8,722 nt of DNA from an uncultured Desulfobacca sp. (lineage in GTDB: Bacteria; Desulfobacterota; Desulfobaccia; Desulfobaccales; Desulfobaccaceae). Position numbers and translations under genes: made by a program. The stretch lies in contig CALGOE010000241.1 in the NCBI GenBank assembly GCA_937958145.1, forward strand, positions 1 to 8,722. The letters are read 5' to 3'. Every line of letters begins with the position of its first letter. The first letter of the stretch is position 1. Positions 1-6,500 of this stretch are shown here, one piece after another. A model generated the notes under the pieces. It was given only the letters and a program-made list of their open reading frames with translations. It was not told where the DNA came from and did not search any database.

Positions 1-1
1 G

Positions 2-595
2 GCCAAAAACGGCATTATCGCCCCGGACGAGGTGACCAGAGAGTATGTGGCCGATCGGGCCCTGCGCCCCTTCAGGTTCTTTGCCAGCGATCCGGGTGCC
101 AATTATGCGGGGGTGCGGGAATTTGACGTCAGCAACCTAGAGCCGCAGGTAGCCTTTCCCCACCTGCCGGAGAATACCCATCCCATTTCCCAGGTGGGGA
201 ACGTTCCCATTGATCAGGCGGTCATCGGCTCCTGCACCAACGGCCGGCTGGAGGACATGCGGCTGGCGGCCAAAGTCCTGAAAGGCCGGAAGGTGGCCCC
301 GGGCGTCCGCCTGATTATTATCCCGGCGACCCCCTGGATTTACGCCCAATGCCTGAAGGAGGGGCTTCTGGAGATCTTTTTGGCGGCGGGTGCCGTCATC
401 AGTCCGCCCACCTGTGGCCCCTGTCTGGGCGGCCACATGGGTATCCTGGCCCCGGGCGAGACGGCCATTGCCACCACCAACCGCAATTTTGTCGGACGTA
501 TGGGCCATCCCGAGTCCAAAGTTTACCTGGCCAACCCGGCGGTCACCGCCGCCTCCGCCGTTTTAGGACGCATTGCCGGCCCCGGGGAGCTTTAA
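2..595 (+). CDS. leuC: 3-isopropylmalate dehydratase large subunit, C-terminal part (5' end outside window)
   Basis: Isopropylmalate isomerase large subunit. It converts 2-isopropylmalate to 3-isopropylmalate in leucine synthesis, in the cytoplasm, together with the small subunit LeuD. The reading frame is open from base 2 with no start, so about the last 197 residues are present; family members of the short type are about 420 aa, so roughly half is missing. The three [4Fe-4S] cluster cysteines are visible: one in GSCTNG (visible residue 78) and two in CGPC (138 and 141). Their 60- and 3-residue spacing matches the LeuC/aconitase pattern. The adjacent NRNFVGRMGHP and the ending YLANPAVTAASAVLGRI are typical of the family. 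A close paralogue such as homoaconitase or methanogen-type HacA cannot be excluded from this half alone. No leuD follows; the next gene is on the opposite strand, so leuD, if linked, lies upstream or elsewhere. Confidence 0.93.
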   Translation, partial: AKNGIIAPDEVTREYVADRALRPFRFFASDPGANYAGVREFDVSNLEPQVAFPHLPENTHPISQVGNVPIDQAVIGSCTNGRLEDMRLAAKVLKGRKVAPGVRLIIIPATPWIYAQCLKEGLLEIFLAAGAVISPPTCGPCLGGHMGILAPGETAIATTNRNFVGRMGHPESKVYLANPAVTAASAVLGRIAGPGEL

Positions 596-673
596 GGGCG
601 GTGGTTGAACCGGCCTTGCTGACCCCGCCGGGCTGCCTCTGGGAGAAGACCCGGGTGAGTCTGCGGTGAAAGA

Positions 674-1021
674 TCACTTTTTGGATTTTAGGCGGATGAA
701 GTAGATGGTGCCAAAAGCGCCGGGGGCGTTGACCCGGTGGGTGAGGGCGCTGTAACGGGTAATGAGGCCGTCCAGATAATCCTCCCCCATACTGAGGTTT
801 AACGCTTTATCCCAATCACCACGGCAGGCCTGGACCATGGCCTGGAGCATGACGGCGCCGCCGTTGCGGGCGGTGGGGTCAAAACAATAGGCAGCACCAC
901 AGGAGCATTCACCGCCGTCAAATTCAAAGAGGGGATCATCGTCGACGGGATGCGGCGGTTCGATGACCTGGCCACAGAAAGGGCATTTGGGCGGTTGGGT
1001 TTTTCGTTCCAATAAGCTCAT
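674..1021 (-). CDS. small Cys-rich (zinc-ribbon-like) protein of unknown function
   Basis: I do not recognise this 115-aa protein as a named family. Its N-terminal third carries CPFCG (Cys13, Cys16) and, about 20 residues on, CSCGAAYC (Cys39, Cys41, Cys46). This looks like a rubredoxin-knuckle/zinc-ribbon metal site with an acidic loop between the pairs. The rest is a helical-looking domain (about residues 54-95) and a basic tail ending RLKSKK. No signal peptide or membrane segment is seen, so it is probably cytoplasmic. The start was chosen at the ATG giving MSLLERK because AAAGGAG lies 6 nt before it; longer in-frame starts upstream (GTG at 1072, or an ATG in between) have no such site. It is convergent with leuC (78-bp gap) and divergent from the 52-aa gene at 1186. 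Metal binding is inferred from the Cys spacing only. Confidence 0.75.
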   Translation of the reverse strand: MSLLERKTQPPKCPFCGQVIEPPHPVDDDPLFEFDGGECSCGAAYCFDPTARNGGAVMLQAMVQACRGDWDKALNLSMGEDYLDGLITRYSALTHRVNAPGAFGTIYFIRLKSKK

Positions 1022-1027
1022 AGTGTT

Positions 1028-1034
1028 CTCCTTT
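1028..1034 (-). promoter_or_regulatory. Shine-Dalgarno site that fixes the start of the zinc-ribbon gene
   Basis: The minus strand reads AAAGGAG, six bases before the ATG at 1021. It supports the 115-aa form over the longer open frame. Confidence 0.7.
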
Positions 1035-1042
1035 CTACCGTT

Positions 1043-1048
1043 ATTGTA
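1043..1048 (-). promoter_or_regulatory. possible -10 box for the zinc-ribbon gene
   Basis: The minus strand reads TACAAT (5 of 6 matches to TATAAT). It would place the transcript start near 1036, just before the Shine-Dalgarno site. No good -35 hexamer is seen 16-18 bp upstream (the best is TGGCAA, 3 of 6), so this is a weak call. Confidence 0.3.
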
Positions 1049-1105
1049 ATACCGGTCAGCCCCCTTTGCCACCCAAACTTTCCAGCCCGGTCCGGCGGAT
1101 TGATA

Positions 1106-1134
1106 TTGACAGGTCCGGCGGCGGCGATTACATT
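1106..1134 (+). promoter_or_regulatory. putative sigma-70-type promoter for the 52-aa gene and phosphoesterase
   Basis: A perfect -35 hexamer TTGACA (1106-1111), a 17-bp GC-rich spacer and TACATT (1129-1134, 4 of 6 matches) form a good housekeeping-type promoter facing right, with a start near 1141. Just downstream is an A/T palindrome with 6-bp arms, AAATAA/TTATTT (1142-1154). It could be an operator but is low in complexity. The leader to the ATG at 1186 would be about 45 nt. Confidence 0.5.
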
Positions 1135-1171
1135 GTGAATGAAATAATTTATTTGAGCCCCGAAAGCCAAG

Positions 1172-1180
1172 AAGGAGGAG
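1172..1180 (+). promoter_or_regulatory. strong Shine-Dalgarno site deciding the start of the 52-aa protein
   Basis: AAGGAGGAG lies five bases before the ATG at 1186. It is the best ribosome site in the window and shows that the short ORF is translated from here rather than from the TTG at 1066. Confidence 0.75.
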
Positions 1181-1185
1181 TGATT

Positions 1186-1344
1186 ATGGCGGATAAGACC
1201 ATCGTTTTTTCGGACCAGGAGCAGGCACGTCTGCAAGAGATCATCATTGACAAGGATAAAGACGAAGCCCTGAAATTTGTGGTTGAGTTGGTGGACCGCA
1301 TCAAAGGCCACGAAGGACATGCCTGCGGTCCCAAGGTCGTCTAA
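1186..1344 (+). CDS. small 52-aa protein of unknown function
   Basis: I do not recognise this protein. It begins MADKTIVFSDQEQ, has a central charged helix (about residues 9-40, with alternating acidic, basic and aliphatic residues) and ends in a short Gly/His/Cys tail, GHEGHACGPKVV (His42, His45, Cys47). That tail could bind a metal or a cofactor, but this is inference. There is no signal peptide or membrane segment. The start rests on AAGGAGGAG five bases upstream, and a promoter with a perfect TTGACA lies 52 bp upstream. The phosphoesterase gene starts 29 bp after its stop, so the two are probably co-transcribed. The strong ribosome site and good promoter argue for a real, well-expressed small gene. 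Confidence 0.7.
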   Translation: MADKTIVFSDQEQARLQEIIIDKDKDEALKFVVELVDRIKGHEGHACGPKVV

Positions 1345-1373
1345 GCCTCTACGACAACGGCTGACCGCAGGCC

Positions 1374-2039
1374 ATGGGGACAGCCAGGCAATTCAAGGGA
1401 GTCCTGGCCCTGATTTCGGATACCCATCTCTATCGGGCCGGACTTCCTTTATTTTTTCAGTTTTTAGAGCGAGTGGGCATCAATCGCCTGGCGTGTTTGG
1501 GCGATTGTGAAACGGAGCCCTTTCTTGCCTGGTTCCAGGCCCAAGCCGGCCGTGAGCTTTATTGGGTCCACGACGTTTTTTGGCCAGACCTGCCGGAGGC
1601 AACCCGGCATGGCCTGAGCGTGGCGCTGGCGGGCCGGATTTTCCTGGCCCACACCCGGGCCACGGCCATTGTGACCTATCGCCGCCAGATCGCCGCCTAC
1701 AAGCAGGCGCCGGCCACGGGGCGGCCCCCTTTACTCATCTGCCACGGGCATACCCATACCCCTTCGGTGACCCGGTTTGGCCCCAGCCTCAATCAGATCC
1801 TCTATATTAACTCCACGCCCCGTCATGCTGCGCATCGGCGCCAGGAAGTGCTCCCCCTGGCCGCCGACGCAGTGTATCTCATCGTTCCCGGCGCCTTTAC
1901 GTATGAGGAAGGGCGTTTTGCCAACCTGAATTTTGCCCTGCTGGACCTTGACCACCAGAAGGTGGAAATGATCACGCTGCCGCACGCGGACCATTTACGG
2001 ACCCTGACCAGTTTGTTGTTCGATCCTGCCCAAGCGTGA
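1374..2039 (+). CDS. diverged YfcE/MJ0936-like metallophosphoesterase
   Basis: A 221-aa calcineurin-like phosphoesterase, presumably cytoplasmic, using two metal ions to cleave a phosphoester; the substrate is unknown. Family motifs seen in order: DTH (Asp16, His18), GD (Gly43-Asp44) and GHTH (residues 125-128, within CHGHTHTP). The usual middle motifs are altered. Where GNxD is expected there is YWVHDVFWPD (His66, Asp67), and the usual HGH is reduced to LAHTR (His93). The usual INPGS after the last motif reads INSTPR. The ATG is the first possible start, since an in-frame stop lies at 1362-1364; its ribosome site is weak (only AGG close by), which suggests translation coupled to the 52-aa gene 29 bp upstream. 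It ends 14 bp from the convergent hydratase gene. Fold assignment is firm; activity is uncertain. Confidence 0.8.
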   Translation: MGTARQFKGVLALISDTHLYRAGLPLFFQFLERVGINRLACLGDCETEPFLAWFQAQAGRELYWVHDVFWPDLPEATRHGLSVALAGRIFLAHTRATAIVTYRRQIAAYKQAPATGRPPLLICHGHTHTPSVTRFGPSLNQILYINSTPRHAAHRRQEVLPLAADAVYLIVPGAFTYEEGRFANLNFALLDLDHQKVEMITLPHADHLRTLTSLLFDPAQA

Positions 2040-2053
2040 TATCGGGATAAGTT

Positions 2054-2827
2054 TCAGGAGCTGAAGTGGGCCGGGCGTTTTTCCAAAAAGGCCCGCACGC
2101 CCTCGTGTGGATCGCGGGAGGCAAAGCAGAGACCAAAGGCCTGGGTTTCCATCTCCAGGGCGCTGGGCAGGTCCAGGTTGAAGCCCAGGTTGATGACCTG
2201 TTTGATCTGGTGCAGGGCAAAGCGACTTTTGGCGGCCAGCTCCGAGGCGATGCGGCGGCATTCCGGGAGCAGCGATTCCGGGGGAAAGACCCGGGCTGCC
2301 AGACCCAGGGCCAGGGCCTCGGCGGCGGTGAGGGCCCGGCCGGTGAGGCAGAGGTCCTTGGCCAGCCCCTTGCCCACCAGGCGGGCCAGTCTTTGGCTGC
2401 CGCCGATGCCGGGCATCAGACCCAGGTTGATTTCCGGTTGGCCAAAGGTGGCCTTCTCGGAGGCATAGATCAGATCACAGGCCAGGGCTACCTCGCAGCC
2501 GCCCCCCAGGGCAAAGCCGTTCACTGCGGCAATGACCGGGATGGACAAGGTTTCCAAACGGCGGACCACCCCTTGGGCCTGGCTGGCAAACTCATAAGCC
2601 CGGCGGCTGTCAAACTCCAGGAACTGGCGAACATCGGCCCCGGCGATAAAGGCCCGTCCCTGGCCGGTGAGGATGAGCACCCGGATGGCGGCATCGGCTT
2701 GAATCGCCGCCAGGGCCCTGGTCAGTTCCTGGAGCATGTCGGCATTGAGGGCGTTGAGTTTCTCGGGGCGGTTGAAGGTGAGCGTGGCCACCGGGCCGTC
2801 CACAGCCAATAAGATATTCTCATACAT
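2054..2827 (-). CDS. enoyl-CoA hydratase / crotonase-family protein
   Basis: A 257-aa crotonase-fold enzyme of full normal length. It probably adds water to trans-2-enoyl-CoA (beta-oxidation, crotonyl-CoA or aromatic-acid breakdown) in the cytoplasm. Oxyanion-hole segments are AFIAGADV (residues 59-66) and ALGGGCEVALACD (106-118). The two catalytic glutamates of true hydratases are both present, Glu112 in GGGCE and Glu132 in FGQPE, with the exact 20-residue spacing of rat mitochondrial hydratase (Glu144/Glu164). GLMPGIGGSQRL and the C-terminal AFLEKRPAHF are also typical. This favours hydratase over the isomerase or decarboxylase relatives. AAGGAG lies 8 nt before the ATG. It is the last gene of a minus-strand operon, 30 bp after the MgtC-family gene. 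No partner dehydrogenase or thiolase is in the window, so the acyl-CoA pathway cannot be named. Confidence 0.92.
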   Translation of the reverse strand: MYENILLAVDGPVATLTFNRPEKLNALNADMLQELTRALAAIQADAAIRVLILTGQGRAFIAGADVRQFLEFDSRRAYEFASQAQGVVRRLETLSIPVIAAVNGFALGGGCEVALACDLIYASEKATFGQPEINLGLMPGIGGSQRLARLVGKGLAKDLCLTGRALTAAEALALGLAARVFPPESLLPECRRIASELAAKSRFALHQIKQVINLGFNLDLPSALEMETQAFGLCFASRDPHEGVRAFLEKRPAHFSS

Positions 2828-2857
2828 GCAGATTTCTCCTTGCCCTTGCTGGACGTT

Positions 2858-3562
2858 TTACGGCACTGTGGCTTCTTCCCAGGAAATCTGCTGCAGGCCG
2901 GCCAGTTCCTGGAAATGTGCCAGCAGTTGATCCCAGGGAATATCCATCTTTGCTTGCAGACGCAGTTTATAGGTCAGGGTCTGGGTCTGATGGTCCAGGT
3001 AATAATTGATGAAGTTGATGGTTATGCGGTGGGTCTCCAGAAAGCTTTTGATGGCCTCCAGATGCTCCCGCCCCTGATCAAAAACCAGGGTCAGGAGGGT
3101 GTGCTCATCCCGGGGCAGATATTTTTTGATCTTCCGGAAGCCATAGAGCACAAAGAGGCTGAGGACCAGACAGGTTACGGCCGGGAGGAAAAAGCCGGCG
3201 CCGATGGCCAGACCGATGCCGGTGACCAGCCAGATGCCGGCTGCGGTGGTCAGCCCTTTGATCGTGCCTTTGCCCGAGATGATGGCCCCGGCACCCAGAA
3301 AACCCATGCTGGCAATGGCATAGGAGGCGATGCGGGCGGGGTCCAGGCGGATGACCGAATCGGCCATGGGCACATCCCGATAGAGAACGGGAATATATAA
3401 AGACAGCATCATGAGGAGGCAGGCGCCGGTGCAGACCAGGACGTTGGTGCGCAGACCAGCCGCCTGGCCGTGGACCTCGCGTTCGAAGCCGATGACGCCG
3501 CCCATGACCGCAGCGATCACCAGCTTCAGCAATTCACAGGAAAGTTCGCTGCAGATCCACAT
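2858..3562 (-). CDS. MgtC/SapB-family inner-membrane protein
   Basis: A 234-aa member of the MgtC/SapB family. Members lie in the inner membrane and are linked to magnesium limitation, acid and phosphate homeostasis; MgtC itself modulates the F-type ATP synthase. Family signatures: GFEREVHGQAAGLRTN (residues 25-40), GFLGAGAII (87-95) and GLTTAAGIW (103-111), lying among about four to five membrane segments (about 11-27, 41-60, 79-95, 107-123, 127-142). Residues about 153-232 form a soluble ACT-like C-terminal domain, as in longer MgtC proteins. The start was placed at ATG 3562 because AAGGTGG lies 8 nt upstream; the longer open frame to a TTG at 3637 would overlap the DUF389 gene. The Shine-Dalgarno sits inside the 19-bp gap to that gene, so the two are surely one transcript. 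True MgtC virulence function is not implied; most environmental members are uncharacterised. Confidence 0.88.
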   Translation of the reverse strand: MWICSELSCELLKLVIAAVMGGVIGFEREVHGQAAGLRTNVLVCTGACLLMMLSLYIPVLYRDVPMADSVIRLDPARIASYAIASMGFLGAGAIISGKGTIKGLTTAAGIWLVTGIGLAIGAGFFLPAVTCLVLSLFVLYGFRKIKKYLPRDEHTLLTLVFDQGREHLEAIKSFLETHRITINFINYYLDHQTQTLTYKLRLQAKMDIPWDQLLAHFQELAGLQQISWEEATVP

Positions 3563-3570
3563 GGTTCGGT

Positions 3571-3577
3571 CCACCTT
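3571..3577 (-). promoter_or_regulatory. Shine-Dalgarno site deciding the MgtC-family start
   Basis: The minus strand reads AAGGTGG, eight bases before ATG 3562, within the short gap after the DUF389 stop. It supports the 234-aa form over the longer frame. Confidence 0.6.
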
Positions 3578-3581
3578 GACA

Positions 3582-4619
3582 TTATAAGAGGTAAAAAACC
3601 AATGTTTTGACATGTTGCGCCAGGATAACGGCGACAATCAAAACGGCCAGCAGGCCGAGGCAGGCGCCCACGGAGATGACCGTCGCCCGCCGGGCCTTTT
3701 TTTCCTCCCACCAGGTGGTGGGGCGAACCCCCTGGAGCCAAAAAACGATGACTGCAGCGAGGTTGACGCAGATGATATTGGTAACCAACAGAAGCCCGGC
3801 ACCCAAGGCTGGAAACAGGTACCCTGAACCCAGGAGGAGACCGAAGTTGGCCAAAGGGGGCAGGAGAGCCACGGCCACCATGACGCCCACCAAGACGGTG
3901 GACGCGCCCGCCGTAAAGGCCAGGGCGCCGGCGCCTCCCGAGGCCAGAGCCACAAAAATATCTCCCAGGCCGATGTTGGTGCGGGCGGTCACCTCCCGGC
4001 CATAGGGACTAACCGTCAGGATGAGACCCAGAAAGATGGACAGGACCAGGGCCAGCGTCAAACCGATGAGGTTGGTCCTGAGAGCCAGTCGACCCAGATC
4101 AAAATCGCCCAGGGTGGTGGCCATGGCCTGGGCCAGGATGGGTCCCAAGAGCGGGGCGATCACCATGGCGCCGATGATCACCGCCACGTTGTCATTGAGC
4201 AGGCCGGCGGCCGCCACCACCGTGGAGAGAAACACCATCCCCAGATAAACCCGGGTCAGGCGGGCCATTTCCTGGATATTGGCGTAAAGTTCCTCCCGGC
4301 TGATGCGCTCCTGTTTTTTCTTGTCGGTTTCCTCGGCGCCAACTTCCCCGGCCGTGGCCGCCGTCGGCTCAGCCTCCCGGGGCACCGTGGCCGCCACGGG
4401 CAGGAGGATGAGCCGAAACCAAGGCTCCTGGCCAAACCTCTGCTCAAATAAGTCTATGAGGAGTTCGGTCTGTTCCGCTTGGGCCAGGATTTTCAGGAGG
4501 GTCTGCTGCTCAGAAATCTGATCGTACCAGATATTGACGATGGCTGTCTCCCGCAACATCTCATCCACCATCGCAATCTGATCTGTGGGTAGAATCACTT
4601 CCAAAAGGCGTAACGGCAT
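3582..4619 (-). CDS. DUF389 (TIGR00341-type) multi-pass membrane protein
   Basis: A 345-aa protein of the DUF389 family, whose function is unknown. Residues 1-75 form the usual N-terminal soluble domain beginning MPLRLLEVILP. A charged, low-complexity linker (about 80-112) leads into the hallmark membrane domain: LSTVVAAAGLLNDNVAVIIGAMVIAPLLGPI (131-161, abbreviated by its ends LSTVVAAAGLL and GAMVIAPLLGPI), ASGGAGALAF (226-235), VAVALLPPLANFGLLLGSG (248-266) and the NIICVNLAA segment (281-289). About six to seven membrane helices are visible. The start at 4619 is chosen because family members begin this way and GGGGAG lies just before it, though only about three bases away; the open frame runs on to ATG 4724 without homology. 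It is first in a three-gene operon and divergent from the cyclase gene. Confidence 0.88.
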   Translation of the reverse strand: MPLRLLEVILPTDQIAMVDEMLRETAIVNIWYDQISEQQTLLKILAQAEQTELLIDLFEQRFGQEPWFRLILLPVAATVPREAEPTAATAGEVGAEETDKKKQERISREELYANIQEMARLTRVYLGMVFLSTVVAAAGLLNDNVAVIIGAMVIAPLLGPILAQAMATTLGDFDLGRLALRTNLIGLTLALVLSIFLGLILTVSPYGREVTARTNIGLGDIFVALASGGAGALAFTAGASTVLVGVMVAVALLPPLANFGLLLGSGYLFPALGAGLLLVTNIICVNLAAVIVFWLQGVRPTTWWEEKKARRATVISVGACLGLLAVLIVAVILAQHVKTLVFYLL

Positions 4620-4730
4620 TCTCTCCCCGTCAAGAAAGGCGATACTTGAGCGGCCAACCCAGTCTGCTGCAGTATGGGAAAGAGAGGAAAAAACTTCCCT
4701 CTTTGGCCTCCAATCCGATACCATATTATC
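4620..4730. promoter_or_regulatory. divergent intergenic region between the DUF389 operon and the cyclase gene
   Basis: This 111-bp gap must hold the outward promoters of both transcripts unless either gene is read from further away. I could not place a convincing -35/-10 pair on either strand. It contains a hairpin-forming inverted repeat: AAAGAG(A)GGAA pairs with TTCCCTCTTT (4679-4704, 10 bp with one bulged A, loop of about five bases). The repeat could be an operator or part of the cyclase mRNA leader. The short shared region makes coordinated control of the two units plausible. Confidence 0.4.
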
Positions 4731-6449
4731 ATGCCGATTTTTACCAGTCTATATCGAAGATTATTGCTGCTGCTGGTGCTGCCCCTGGTTCTCTTTTTGG
4801 CCATCAGCAATATCGTGGAATATCTTTATCTGCGAACCATTGTGTTGACGGAGTGGCGGCAGGCCACCCTCCTCCGTTTGGAAAAAGCGGCGCGCCAGGT
4901 GGATGAAAAGGTGGGGAGGATCGTCCGGGTCATGGAGGCCTTTGCCCAAACCGGCGGCAACCCTTTAGGTGCCAAAAAGCATGAATGGCTGCTGAATATT
5001 TTAGAAAAACAAGAAGGCGTGAGCCGGGTTCGACTGAGCTGGCAAGAAGGTCTCGTGCCAACCGCGGCCGGCCTTGGGCCGCCGCGGCCGGACGGTTTCA
5101 TTCCCCCCCGTATTCACCAGGTGTCAGCCCCAACGTTTGCCCTGCAGCCGGATGGTCGCACGGTGTCTTTGCAGGTCAGACTGCAGGATAAAAAGAACAA
5201 GCTCCTGGGACACCTGGAAGTGGCCCTGGACCTTGCCACCTTGATGCCTGGTCAGGAAAAGGGCGGTTGGCACCTGAGCAATCTTTTGTGTCTGGTGGAC
5301 AAAGACGGCCGGTATGTGGTCCATCCCGATCCGGCCCAACAGGGCCAGTTCTGTTGGGGCCCTCCCCATGACGAGCTGGAAGCCATCCTGAAAGAGGCGG
5401 TGCGGGAGGAAAAGATAGGAACCATCCTGAAAAGGAGCTATCTGGCGGACCGGGTGGTGGGTTATGTCCGCCTTAAGGAGGCACCTTGGGCCCTGCTGTT
5501 GCATGCTTCCAGTACCGAAATTCTGGGGTCTTATTTACGTTTCCGCTTCTCGTATATTTTTTCTTCCCTGCTCACCATCCTGGTGATTTTGGCCCTGCTG
5601 CGGTGGGGTTTGGGCGCGCCGCTGGCCTCACTGCGCCAACTGTCCGAGGCTGCCAATGAGGTGGCGCAAGGCCGGTATGGCACCCCGTTGCCGGTCCGCA
5701 GTCAGGACGAGATCGGCCGGTTGACCCAGAGTTTCAACGCCATGGTGCAGGGTTTACAAGAACGGGATTTTATTCAGACGACCTTCGGCCGCTATGTGGA
5801 CGCCAAAGTGGCCCGGGAAATCCTGCGGTCCCCGGTATCTGTCCGCATGGGTGGACAGAAACGCCAGGTAGCCATCCTGATGACCGATATCCGGGGATTC
5901 ACGCCTTTGGCCGAGACCCTGACCCCGGACATGACGATCACCCTCCTGAATCAACACTTTGCCCGGATCATTGCGGTCGTCCAGAACTACGATGGGATTA
6001 TTGTTGATTTTTTTGGTGATTCAGTTCTGGCTTTTTTTGACCCGTTGGAGGAGCCGTTGCCACCGGTGGTCCGGCGGGCCTTGAAATGTGCCTTGCAGAT
6101 CCAGTCGGAGATGGCGGCCTTGCGGACCGACCATCCGGAATGGCCGTCCCTGGCTCTGGGCATCGGGCTTCATGCCGGCGAGGTCGTGGTGGGCAACATC
6201 GGTTCCGAAACCCGCACCAAATATGGTATCGTCGGTTCGGCGGTCAACCTGACCCATCGCCTCCAGGCGTTAGCCCAGGATGGGGAAGTGGTCATCTCAG
6301 AGGCTGTCTACCAACACACCCACGGCGCCGTGGCCGTGCAGCGAGAGATAAAGACAGAATTAAAAGGATTCACCGGCGAGCTGACTCTCTATGTCGTCAC
6401 CGAGCTCGGGGTGCCCATGGCACGGGCCGCAAGTGGGACAATGGGCTGA
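4731..6449 (+). CDS. membrane-bound class III nucleotide cyclase with Cache-like sensor and HAMP domain
   Basis: A 572-aa receptor-type adenylate/guanylate cyclase. Order: TM1 (about 9-33), a periplasmic sensor domain (about 34-272) with a Cache-like stretch LCLVDKDGRYVVHPDP (186-201), TM2 (about 274-293), HAMP (about 293-345, DEIGRLTQSFNAM), then a cyclase domain (about 376-556). Metal aspartates are Asp386 (TDIRGF) and Asp430 (FFGDSVLAFF). The transition-state pair Asn506 and Arg510 (VNLTHR) is kept. The two purine-selecting positions are not standard: Asp426 replaces the usual Lys, and Gly499 sits where Asp or Thr is expected. Such variants are common in HAMP cyclases of environmental bacteria, so ATP versus GTP preference cannot be given. 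ATG 4731 was preferred because TM1 then starts directly; it has no clear Shine-Dalgarno, and ATG 4674 (19 residues longer) is possible. No cyclic-nucleotide receptor is in the window. Confidence 0.92.
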   Translation: MPIFTSLYRRLLLLLVLPLVLFLAISNIVEYLYLRTIVLTEWRQATLLRLEKAARQVDEKVGRIVRVMEAFAQTGGNPLGAKKHEWLLNILEKQEGVSRVRLSWQEGLVPTAAGLGPPRPDGFIPPRIHQVSAPTFALQPDGRTVSLQVRLQDKKNKLLGHLEVALDLATLMPGQEKGGWHLSNLLCLVDKDGRYVVHPDPAQQGQFCWGPPHDELEAILKEAVREEKIGTILKRSYLADRVVGYVRLKEAPWALLLHASSTEILGSYLRFRFSYIFSSLLTILVILALLRWGLGAPLASLRQLSEAANEVAQGRYGTPLPVRSQDEIGRLTQSFNAMVQGLQERDFIQTTFGRYVDAKVAREILRSPVSVRMGGQKRQVAILMTDIRGFTPLAETLTPDMTITLLNQHFARIIAVVQNYDGIIVDFFGDSVLAFFDPLEEPLPPVVRRALKCALQIQSEMAALRTDHPEWPSLALGIGLHAGEVVVGNIGSETRTKYGIVGSAVNLTHRLQALAQDGEVVISEAVYQHTHGAVAVQREIKTELKGFTGELTLYVVTELGVPMARAASGTMG

Positions 6450-6471
6450 CAGGTGGGGGCACGTTCTGTCA

Positions 6472-6493
6472 GGGCCGGGGGGGCTTCCGGCCC
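6472..6493. terminator. possible bidirectional hairpin between convergent genes
   Basis: GGGCCGG (6472-6478) and CCGGCCC (6487-6493) make a perfect 7-bp GC stem with an 8-base loop. It lies inside the 51-bp gap between the cyclase stop (6449) and the S2P stop (6501). The position suits a terminator for both transcripts, but neither side has a U-tract, so it would be a non-canonical intrinsic or Rho-assisted end. Confidence 0.4.
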
Positions 6494-6500
6494 CAGTCCC

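Noticed and set aside
596..673. Search for a terminator after leuC
   Set aside because: Only imperfect 5-bp GC pairings (for example GGCGG/CCGCC, 597-629) and no T-run, so no terminator is called.
2066..2812. Long open frame (248 codons) on the + strand opposite the enoyl-CoA hydratase
   Set aside because: It mirrors the hydratase gene; GC-rich coding DNA often leaves the antisense frame open. Its translation is Gly/Gln/Ala-rich with no recognisable domain and no ribosome site.
2840..3400. 186-codon open frame antisense to the MgtC-family gene
   Set aside because: Antisense shadow of a well-supported gene; low-complexity composition and no family motifs.
5062..5091. Two direct copies of CCGCGGCCGG 20 bp apart
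   Set aside because: They fall inside the cyclase periplasmic domain and encode a Gly/Pro/Arg-rich loop; GC-biased codons explain them.
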